This document shows positions 10,296 to 16,825 of a DNA stretch of 41,190 nt, one piece after another (position 1 is the stretch's first letter; every line of letters starts with the position of its first letter). Both the position numbers and the translations under genes were made by a program. This DNA comes from Deltaproteobacteria bacterium. GTDB lineage: Bacteria > Desulfobacterota > Binatia > UBA12015. Location: NCBI GenBank assembly GCA_016874715.1, contig VGTK01000032.1, forward strand, positions 1 through 41,190, in the 5' to 3' direction. The notes beneath the pieces are model-generated. The model did not search any database. It was not told where the DNA came from and saw only the letters and a program-made list of their open reading frames with translations.

Positions 10296-11888
10296 ATGAG
10301 CCGCAGCCCGAGCGAAGCACGCACCGAACGCGGTACGGGCGGAGACGGCGCACCCGGCGCCAGCGCCACACTCTCCGGGGCCCCGGTCGCGTCGATGGCG
10401 GTCCGCAGCGCGCTCGCGGAACGCCCGCTGCCGGCGCTCCTCGCGATGTGCGCGGGAGCCGTGCTCGTCGCAGTCCCCTTCCTCGATCCCCGCCTCTGGT
10501 TGCTCGCGTGGGTCGGGCTCGTGCCCCTGTTTGGCGTCGCGGCGCGCGCGGCGACGCCGCGGCGTGCAGCGCTGCTCGGCCTCGTCATGGGCTTCGGGAT
10601 CCAGGTCATCGGCTTCCACTGGATCGTCACGACGATCACGCGCTTCGGCGGCTTCCCGCTGCCGATCGCCCTGTTCTTCTTCTCCGCGCTCGCCTTGTAC
10701 AGCGCTCTGCCCTTCGCGCTCGTGGCAGCGCTGCTGCGCTGGGCGGGGCCGAACGCGCCGCTCCTCCTCGCACCGGTGACGTGGGCAGCGCTCGAGTTTC
10801 TCTTTCCCGCGCTGTTTCCGTGGCGCCTCGCGCACTCGCAGCGTGAGGTCACCCTGCTGCTGCAGACCGGCGACTTCGCCGGTCCCTACCTGCTCTCGTT
10901 CGTCATGGCATCCGTCGCGGCAGGGCTCGTCCATCTGCCGCGCGTGCGACCACTGGCCGGTCCTGCCCTTGCGGTGCTGGCGGTGCTGGCGTACGGCGCG
11001 TGGCGCATACCGCAGATCGAGCACGCCATGCGGGACGCGCCGGCGTACCGTGTGGGCGTCGTACAGGGCAACCTGCTGCTCGACGAGAAGCGGCACCGCG
11101 ACCTGTTCCAGTCCAACGTCGCGCGCTACCGCCAGCTGTCCGCGAGCCTTTCGCCGGCCCCCGACCTCTTCATCTGGCCCGAGACGGTCGTCGAGTGGGG
11201 CATCCCGCTCGAGACGCCGACCCTGCGTGCGCTCGATCCCTTCCCGAGCGCACCGGCGCCGCTCCTGTTCGGGGCGGTGGCCTACCGCGACTACGGGCAG
11301 AAGGTGGAGTGGTTCAACAGCGCCTTCCTCCGCCGCACGGACGGCTCGATCGCCGGGCGCTACGACAAGATCGTCCTGATGCCGTTCGGCGAATTCATCC
11401 CGTTCGCATCGGTCTTTCCGTGGCTGAAGGACCTGAGCCCGAATACCGGCGACTTCCGCGCGGGCGAGGGACCGGGTGTCCTGCAGGTCGACGAGCGCGC
11501 CCGGGTCGGCGCGCTCATCTGCTACGAGGACCTGCTCGCGGGGCACGTCCGGAGCACGGTGGCCCGGGGAGCGAATCTGGTGGCCGCCGTGACCAATGAC
11601 GCGTGGTTCGGCGAGAGCGCCGCGCTGCGTGAGCACGACTCGCTCGCTCTGTGGAGATCGATCGAAAACCGCCGATATCTCGTTCGTGCAACCAACACCG
11701 GACTGTCCTCGGTCACCGACGCGCTCGGACGGACCGTCGCCGCGCTGCCGAAGCACCAGGCGACCGCCGCGGCGGTCGAGGTCCGCCTGCTGGCAATCGC
11801 GAGCCCGTACCAGCGGTTGGGTGACGCCGTCGGCTGGCTCGGTGTGGCGATCGCGATCTTTCTCCTGTTATGGCGTCGGTCGTCCTGA
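10296..11888 (+). CDS. lnt: Apolipoprotein N-acyltransferase
   Basis: Lnt adds the third acyl chain to the N-terminal Cys of lipoproteins at the inner membrane. The 530-residue protein has about six N-terminal membrane helices, a nitrilase-type periplasmic domain and a C-terminal helix. The catalytic triad is visible: E296 in IWPETVVEW, K358 in YDKIVLMPFGEF, and C409 in LICYEDL. Other conserved blocks are VVQGN and VTNDAWFG. ATG 10296 is the chosen start; ATG 10395, just before the first helix, is an alternative. The gene is divergent from the DUF309 gene and is followed by 235 bases of regulatory sequence. Confidence 0.95.
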   Translation: MSRSPSEARTERGTGGDGAPGASATLSGAPVASMAVRSALAERPLPALLAMCAGAVLVAVPFLDPRLWLLAWVGLVPLFGVAARAATPRRAALLGLVMGFGIQVIGFHWIVTTITRFGGFPLPIALFFFSALALYSALPFALVAALLRWAGPNAPLLLAPVTWAALEFLFPALFPWRLAHSQREVTLLLQTGDFAGPYLLSFVMASVAAGLVHLPRVRPLAGPALAVLAVLAYGAWRIPQIEHAMRDAPAYRVGVVQGNLLLDEKRHRDLFQSNVARYRQLSASLSPAPDLFIWPETVVEWGIPLETPTLRALDPFPSAPAPLLFGAVAYRDYGQKVEWFNSAFLRRTDGSIAGRYDKIVLMPFGEFIPFASVFPWLKDLSPNTGDFRAGEGPGVLQVDERARVGALICYEDLLAGHVRSTVARGANLVAAVTNDAWFGESAALREHDSLALWRSIENRRYLVRATNTGLSSVTDALGRTVAALPKHQATAAAVEVRLLAIASPYQRLGDAVGWLGVAIAIFLLLWRRSS

Positions 11889-11890
11889 TC

Positions 11891-11904
11891 GTGCATTAAT
11901 GCAC
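11891..11904. promoter_or_regulatory. Perfect 14-bp palindrome, candidate activator site
   Basis: GTGCATTAATGCAC is a perfect inverted repeat starting 3 bases after the lnt stop. Its centre lies about 84 bases upstream of the start site predicted from the sigma-54 promoter at 11955-11970, a normal distance for an enhancer-binding protein site. Use by the nearby NtrC-type regulator is inference. It is too short and lacks the T-run needed for a typical lnt terminator. Confidence 0.5.
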
Positions 11905-11954
11905 GACGTTGCATCCTGGTGGTCGCCGGTCACCCGGTTCGTCTGCGAAAGCTG

Positions 11955-11970
11955 TGGCGCTCGAATTGCT
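11955..11970 (+). promoter_or_regulatory. Candidate sigma-54 promoter upstream of the ATPase gene
   Basis: TGGCGC-N5-TTGCT has the essential GG and GC separated by 10 bases, close to the consensus TGGCAC-N5-TTGCW. Transcription would begin near 11981, giving a leader of about 143 bases before ATG 12124. An NtrC-family activator is encoded about 4.3 kb upstream. The match is by eye and has not been scored against a genome background. Confidence 0.6.
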
Positions 11971-12123
11971 CGGTTGATCTGCGAACCTGCGCGCGGCGAT
12001 CTCGCGCACGACGTCAGAAACCTTCCAGAAGCCACGGGTCGAGGGCCGGCAACGGCCAGTTACCGCCGAACCAGCACGTGTGCTGCGGGCTCTTGACAGG
12101 CGTCACAAGGCGGCGAGAGGCGA

Positions 12124-14175
12124 ATGTACCTGAGCTTCTACGGGTTGGGCGAGAAGCCCTTCGGGCAGACTCCGGATCCCAAGTTCCTCTACTGGAACGA
12201 CGGGTACCGCGAGACGATCGCCAACCTGCGTTACGGGATAGAGGAGCGTAAGGGCTTCGTCACCATGATCGGCGAGGCGGGAACGGGGAAGACCACGCTC
12301 CTGCGCAAGCTTCTCGACGACCTGGGTCCGGACGTCGTCTCGGTGTTCCTGTTCAACCCGAACGCGACCTTCGAGGAGATCCTCGAGTACACGCTCGGAG
12401 AGCTCGGGATTCCCGCCCCGGCGGGCCGCAAGCTGGCGATGCTGCAGCGGCTCAACGAGTTCCTGCTTGCGGCCTTCCAGGAGGGCAAGAACACCATCCT
12501 GCTGATCGACGAGGCGCAGGACCTCGAGACCGAGGTCCTCGAGTCCTTGCGCCTGCTGTCGAACCTGGAGACGTCGAAGGACAAGATCCTCCAGATCGTC
12601 CTGTCCGGCCAGCCGGAGCTCGCCGCGCGCCTGGCACAGCCCAATCTGCGACAGCTCAAGCAGCGCATCGCCGTCCGCTGCCGCCTCGAGCCGCTCCGTC
12701 GCGAGGAGCTGCCTCACTACCTGGCGGCACGGCTCACCGTGGCGGGTGGACGACCCGACCTCTTCGCGCCAGCGGCGCTCGACCCGATCTGGTCCTTCGC
12801 GCAGGGCATCCCGCGCCTCGTCAACGCCGTCTGCGACAACGCGCTGCTGGTCGGCTACGCGCTCGGACGGCAGACCATCGACGCCGCGGTGATCGACGAG
12901 GTCGTCGCCGACCTGAGGAGGATCGACGCCCCTCTCGTGCTGCCGGTGGGCGATCCGCCAGCCGCGGTGGAGCCGGCACCGAGCGTTGCGGCCGTTCCAA
13001 CCCGCGCTGAAGCCCCGGCCGACGCCCGCGCTCTTGCCGAGGCTGGACCAGCTGCCCCGGTCGTCGGACCGAGCGAGGCCCCGACGACTCCGGGGCGGCC
13101 GATCGCGCCGCCGGGTCCCCAGGCAGCGGCGCGCTCCGGCGCGAGCAGGCCGGTGAGCACGACGCAGCCGTCGCGGCCGAGATCCCGGCAGGCCGCAGGC
13201 TTCGTCGTCGCGGTCGGCGTGATCCTGGCCGTGGCCGCGATCGCCACCTTCGCCGCGTCACGCTGGGACGAGATCCGGCCTCGGGTCCGCGCACTGCTGG
13301 CGGAGCCCGCGAACGACACGGCAGATCGGACCGTCCAGGCCTCGCAGGCTGACCCACCCCCCGCGGTCCCGCCGGTCGCAGCGAGCGCGCCGGTCGTGGC
13401 CAACCCGCCGCCGCCGAACCTGGCCGCGGCGGCGCAGGCGGCCCCGGAGGCTGCCCCGGCTGCTGCACCCGTGGCGCCAGAGGCTCCGCCATCTGCCCTG
13501 GCGTCCGCGCCGCGCGGCGCGGACGCACCCGGCGGCGGTGCCATCGCGGCATCACCTCCGGCGACCGTTGGGCCAGCGCTCTCCTCCGACCAGGCACCGG
13601 GGGGACCCGTCCCTGGAGCGCCGCCGGACCCGGTGGCCGGAGCGACGGCGCTTCGGGCAGCCGGCGATTCTCGGGGGGTAGTCGGGGGCGCAGATGTCCT
13701 GTCCGCCGCGCGCCTGGCACCTCAAGATCTTCAACCCAGGCAGCGCACGGAGCGAGGTGGGCGGCGCGTCCAGGTGCAGCTCGGCGACACCCTGATGAAC
13801 CTCGCGGCACGAGAGTACGGCAGCTCGACGTATACCGCACTCGACGTCGTCCGGTCCGCGAATCCGAGCATCCGCGACGTCGATCGGATCATCGCCGGGT
13901 CGGAGATCGTCTTCCCGGACCCCGGACCGGGCGCACGCGTCTCCGGCCGGGGCGAAGACCTCGTGGTGCTGGTAGGCACCTCGCCCGCGCTCGCGCAGGC
14001 TCAGGATCTGCAGAGCCTGGCGAGCGCACGCTACGGCCTGCCCGCCGACCTCGAGCCGATCCCGCTCGGGGACGGACGGAACCTCTATCGCGTGTCGGTC
14101 CGCAACCTCGTGGGCCAGGCGCAGGCTCGGGCGATCGCCGAGGAGCTCGGCTCGATCCTCAGGGACCCCGGCTGA
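12124..14175 (+). CDS. ExeA/XrtA-type AAA ATPase with periplasmic LysM/SPOR-like tail
   Basis: This 683-residue protein begins MYLSFYGLGEKPFGQTPDP, as in the GspA/ExeA-like ATPases that accompany exosortase-A polysaccharide loci. Walker A is GEAGTGKT (50-57) and Walker B is LLIDEAQ (D129, E130), both intact. An Ala/Pro linker leads to one membrane helix (about 359-379), then a long Pro/Ala-rich periplasmic stretch. A LysM-like segment (VQLGDTLMNLAAREYG to GSEIVFPDPG, about 548-598) and a C-terminal SPOR-like fold (about 605-680) follow. A peptidoglycan- or polysaccharide-binding role for the tail is inference. It is the first gene of the polysaccharide locus, behind a candidate sigma-54 promoter. 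Confidence 0.88.
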   Translation: MYLSFYGLGEKPFGQTPDPKFLYWNDGYRETIANLRYGIEERKGFVTMIGEAGTGKTTLLRKLLDDLGPDVVSVFLFNPNATFEEILEYTLGELGIPAPAGRKLAMLQRLNEFLLAAFQEGKNTILLIDEAQDLETEVLESLRLLSNLETSKDKILQIVLSGQPELAARLAQPNLRQLKQRIAVRCRLEPLRREELPHYLAARLTVAGGRPDLFAPAALDPIWSFAQGIPRLVNAVCDNALLVGYALGRQTIDAAVIDEVVADLRRIDAPLVLPVGDPPAAVEPAPSVAAVPTRAEAPADARALAEAGPAAPVVGPSEAPTTPGRPIAPPGPQAAARSGASRPVSTTQPSRPRSRQAAGFVVAVGVILAVAAIATFAASRWDEIRPRVRALLAEPANDTADRTVQASQADPPPAVPPVAASAPVVANPPPPNLAAAAQAAPEAAPAAAPVAPEAPPSALASAPRGADAPGGGAIAASPPATVGPALSSDQAPGGPVPGAPPDPVAGATALRAAGDSRGVVGGADVLSAARLAPQDLQPRQRTERGGRRVQVQLGDTLMNLAAREYGSSTYTALDVVRSANPSIRDVDRIIAGSEIVFPDPGPGARVSGRGEDLVVLVGTSPALAQAQDLQSLASARYGLPADLEPIPLGDGRNLYRVSVRNLVGQAQARAIAEELGSILRDPG

Positions 14176-14205
14176 TGCCGCAGCAAGCGCACAGCTCTGG
14201 TGGGG

Positions 14206-14240
14206 GTGCAGGGTTCTCGACGCAGTCTGCGGGACTGCAC
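14206..14240. repeat. Inverted half-sites GTGCAG/CTGCAC with internal palindrome
   Basis: GTGCAG (14206-14211) and CTGCAC (14235-14240) are inverted and enclose CGCAGTCTGCG (14221-14231), an 11-base palindrome. The half-sites resemble the arms of the palindrome at 11891-11904. They lie about 112-146 bases upstream of the start predicted for the sigma-54 promoter at 14326, so they may be an activator-binding region. They could also be chance structure in GC-rich DNA. Confidence 0.35.
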
Positions 14241-14325
14241 TTTGCCGCCGCACCGGACCTGCCGAGGAAGTGTAGGAAATTGAAAGCCTTTCGCAGTGCC
14301 ACGAGCGCGCACGGCAACCCACCGC

Positions 14326-14341
14326 TGGCATTGCTTTTGCT
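14326..14341 (+). promoter_or_regulatory. Candidate sigma-54 promoter upstream of the RfaH-like gene
   Basis: TGGCAT-N5-TTGCT keeps GG and GC separated by exactly 10 bases and matches the -24/-12 consensus well. The predicted start (about 14352) is only about 5 bases before ATG 14357, so the RfaH-like mRNA would be nearly leaderless unless its real start is further downstream. It could drive the long polysaccharide operon. It is the second such match ahead of this locus. Confidence 0.6.
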
Positions 14342-14356
14342 GCTGGCAGACCTGCG

Positions 14357-14862
14357 ATGGGGGCGATCCGTAACTCTGCCTGCTACGTGGTCCGATCGAA
14401 GCCACGTGCCGAGGCGTTCGCTGCGGCGAATCGGCGCCGCAAGGCCATCGAGACGTTCCTGCCGCGTCTCAAGCAGCCCTTTTCCCGTGACGCCGCGCAC
14501 GCCGTCGAGCCTCTCTTTCCCGGCTACCTCTTCGCCCGGCTCTCCCTGGAAACCCAGTTCCGTATCGCCTCCTGGACGCCAGGCGTCGCCCACCTGCTCT
14601 CCGGTCCGGACGGAGCCCCCGCCGCGCTGGACGACGTCGTCGTCGCGGCGCTGCGGGAACGAGCTTCTGGCGGCGACGTCGTCGAGGCTCGGCCGGCGTT
14701 CCGCGCCGGCGACCCCGTCGATATCCGCACCGGCCCGTTCGCGGGGCTGCTGGCGACCATGCCCGGCCCTGCTCGCGCGCCGGCCGGGTCCAGATCCTGC
14801 TCGAAGTTTTCCAGCGACGAACCCGGGTGGATCTACCCGCGTCCGCCGTTGCGCCGGCTTAA
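14357..14862 (+). CDS. RfaH/NusG-like transcription antiterminator, KOW half out of frame
   Basis: Residues 1-105 match a NusG N-terminal domain: CYVVRSKPRAEAFAAANRR, then FLPRLKQPF and LFPGYLFARLSLE. Such specialised NusG paralogues bind RNA polymerase and let it read through long polysaccharide operons. The KOW part begins normally (DPVDIRTGPFAGLLATM) but then turns to non-family sequence and runs to 15007 in the same frame. Another plus frame encodes a good KOW ending, GRVQILLEVFQRRTRVDL, from 14782 to TAA 14862. One missing base between about 14765 and 14782 explains this. It may be a real mutation, a sequencing error or, less likely, programmed frameshifting. The position just ahead of the export genes fits an operon-specific role. 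Confidence 0.75.
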
Positions 14863-14865
14863 GGA

Positions 14866-14960
14866 TCCCCCGGCAGAGCCGGGGGGACTCCCTTGCTGGT
14901 CTAGGACGGATTTCACGAGCACAGGCTCGTGGCTGTGGCACAATACGGGGCGTAGCCCCG
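14866..14960 (+). promoter_or_regulatory. Structured leader with three hairpins and ops-like core
   Basis: Three perfect hairpins are packed between the RfaH-like gene and the Wza-like gene. They are CCCCCGGC/GCCGGGGG (14867-14885, 3-base loop), CACGAGC/GCTCGTG (14914-14931, 4-base loop) and CGGGGC/GCCCCG (14946-14960, loop GTA). None is followed by a T-run. The last one reads GGGGCGTAGC, reminiscent of the ops/JUMPstart core GGCGGTAGCG that recruits RfaH in enterobacteria. The resemblance is partial and functional equivalence is inference. Confidence 0.4.
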
Positions 14961-14984
14961 CGAAGAAGCTACCCTTTTCGAGAG

Positions 14985-15815
14985 ATGGGCGGAGCCATGT
15001 GCAGTGAAAGACGAGATCCGGTCGCGGCCGGTCCGGCGGGTCGCGGATACGCTCGGACCGCGGTCCGCTACGTCGCGCTGGTGGCCCTTCCGGTACTCGC
15101 CATCGCCTGCAGCTCGCAGCGCAACGGCGGGTCGGGCGCCATGACGATGACCGCGGAGTCGGCGGTGGGCGGCAAGCCTGGCACGGTCGGGGGCGGCAGC
15201 GCGCTTCAGTACCAGGACAAGCTGGTCGATCAGAACACGTACCGGCTGGCTCCCGGCGATCTGATCGATGTCAAGTTCCCCTACCACCCCGAAGAGAACG
15301 AGCGCGTCCCGGTCCGCCCGGACGGGCGCATCGGTCTGCAGGTGGTCGGCGACGTCATGGCGGCGGGGCTGACGGTCACGGAGCTCGAGCAGGTGGTGAT
15401 GGAGAAGTCGGCGAAGACCCTGCGCGACCCCGTGGTCAGCATCATCATCGCCCAGCTGGCGGAGCACAAGGTCTATGTGGGAGGCCAGGTCGCAAAGCCG
15501 GGCTTCGTCGTCTACCGCGAGGGGATGACGCCGCTCCAGGCCATCGTCGAGCGCGGTGGCTTCGTCGACGATGCCAACACCGACGAGGTGCTGTACATCA
15601 GCCGGGTCGGCAGCGCGGTGCAATCTCAGAGGCTTGACTTGGAAGCTGTCATGGACGGAGATTCCTCCGAGCAGATCGTCATGTCCCCGGACGACATCAT
15701 CATCGTACCGAGGACGTTCATCGGTGAAGCCGACGTTTGGGTCGACCAGTGGATCCGGGGCCTGCTGCCCACCGTGCCCCGGCCCGGACTCGACCTCAAC
15801 ACTCTGGCTTTCTAG
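14985..15815 (+). CDS. Wza-like polysaccharide export lipoprotein
   Basis: This 276-residue protein belongs to the outer-membrane polysaccharide export family. It has an N-terminal lipoprotein signal ending in LAIAC-SS, then a Poly_export domain (YRLAPGDLIDVKF to DPVVSIII, about residues 85-155). One SLBB domain follows (VYVGGQVAKPGFVVYREGMTPLQAI, about 165-215). It lacks the long C-terminal helix of E. coli Wza, as is common in exosortase-type loci. Starts at ATG 14985 or ATG 14997 are both possible; neither has an ideally spaced ribosome-binding site. It is followed 11 bases later by the kinase-like gene. Confidence 0.92.
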   Translation: MGGAMCSERRDPVAAGPAGRGYARTAVRYVALVALPVLAIACSSQRNGGSGAMTMTAESAVGGKPGTVGGGSALQYQDKLVDQNTYRLAPGDLIDVKFPYHPEENERVPVRPDGRIGLQVVGDVMAAGLTVTELEQVVMEKSAKTLRDPVVSIIIAQLAEHKVYVGGQVAKPGFVVYREGMTPLQAIVERGGFVDDANTDEVLYISRVGSAVQSQRLDLEAVMDGDSSEQIVMSPDDIIIVPRTFIGEADVWVDQWIRGLLPTVPRPGLDLNTLAF

Positions 15816-15826
15816 GAGACCTTCGA

Positions 15827-16825
15827 GTGGGCAAAACCTACGAGGCACTGAAGCGAGCGGAGGCGGAGCGGGCCGCGAAGGCGGCCGGGTCCTCCGAGAC
15901 GCCGCCGACCGCGCCGGTCGAGGCCGCCGCCACGCCCGCGGAGGGCTCTCCCCCACCGTCCCAGGGGGGTCTGCCGACTCCCGTCGAGCGCAGCTGGTTC
16001 CGCTTCGGCAGCTGGAGCCGCGGCCACAATGGCGGCAACGGGAACGGGCACGGGAACGGGAACGGCAACGGGAACGGGAACGGCAACGGCAACGGCCGCT
16101 ACCGCAACGGAAACGGCAACGGACACCACAAGTTCTCGTTCGACGTGCCGCCGACCACCGTCGAGGAGTTCCAGCAGCTGCGCAAGAACATCCTCGCCTC
16201 GCGGGCGTCGCGCTCGCTGCAGCTCATGCTGCTGGTCTCGTCGCGCCACGGCGAGGGCAACACGACGACCACGCTGCTGCTGGGCTCGACCATGGCCCAG
16301 GCCGGCCGCTGTCTCCTGATCGACGCGAACTTCCGCACGCCCGGCATCTCGCGCGTGTTCGGTGGCGCCGAAGCGCCCGGATTCTGCGAGGCGCTCGCCG
16401 ACCCGACGACTCCCGGGCCGATCTACTACCACCCCACCGAGATCCCGAACCTCTACTTCATGCCGACGGGCCGTGGCCCGGCGCGCGTGCCGTACATGTT
16501 CGAGGGCCGCGCCTTCGACGAGATACTCGCGTTCCTGCGCAAGGACTTCGACTGCATCCTGATCGACGGCGCACCGATGGAGATGTACGCCGACAGTTCC
16601 TTCCTGGCCCCGCGCACCGACGGCGTCATCCTGGTCGTCCGCGCGGAGAGCACGCCGCTCGGCTCACCGGCCGTGTCGCTACGCGAGCTCGAGCGCGTCG
16701 GCGCGCACGTGCTCGGTGCCGTTCTGAACCGTACCCAGACGTTCATCCCCGAGTTCCTGACCCGCCTCACCAACCCGCAGGACGTCGTCGAGATCGCCGT
16801 GATTCCGCAAGAGGCCCATCGATGA
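15827..16825 (+). CDS. BY-kinase-like P-loop protein with altered Walker A
   Basis: This 332-residue protein resembles the tyrosine autokinases (CpsD type) that pair with Wzz chain-length regulators. I chose GTG 15827 for its AGGAGA ribosome-binding site and the family start GKTYEALKRAE. After a Pro/Ala linker, a Gly-Asn repeat (about residues 68-102) precedes the P-loop domain. Walker A reads GEGNTTTT: the catalytic Lys is Asn (N145). Walker A-prime reads LLIDANFRTP, with D166 kept but the second Asp as N168. Walker B is CILIDGAP. No C-terminal Tyr cluster is present. It is probably a weak or inactive kinase acting as a structural partner of the overlapping Wzz (ATGA at 16822-16825). Confidence 0.85.
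   Translation: MGKTYEALKRAEAERAAKAAGSSETPPTAPVEAAATPAEGSPPPSQGGLPTPVERSWFRFGSWSRGHNGGNGNGHGNGNGNGNGNGNGNGRYRNGNGNGHHKFSFDVPPTTVEEFQQLRKNILASRASRSLQLMLLVSSRHGEGNTTTTLLLGSTMAQAGRCLLIDANFRTPGISRVFGGAEAPGFCEALADPTTPGPIYYHPTEIPNLYFMPTGRGPARVPYMFEGRAFDEILAFLRKDFDCILIDGAPMEMYADSSFLAPRTDGVILVVRAESTPLGSPAVSLRELERVGAHVLGAVLNRTQTFIPEFLTRLTNPQDVVEIAVIPQEAHR
16030..16130 (+). repeat. Gly-Asn coding hexanucleotide repeat
   Basis: About 100 bases alternate ggcaac and gggaac units inside the BY-kinase-like gene and encode a Gly-Asn linker with a few interrupting residues (H, RYR). Such short tandem units can change length by slippage in whole codon pairs without breaking the frame. Confidence 0.85.

Noticed and set aside
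12093-12116. TTGACA before the ATPase gene as a sigma-70 promoter
   Set aside because: No -10-like hexamer lies 16-18 bases downstream; the region there is GGCGAGAGG.
14936-14951. TGGCAC upstream of the Wza-like gene as a third sigma-54 promoter
   Set aside because: GG to GC spacing is 11, not 10, and there is no TTGC element.
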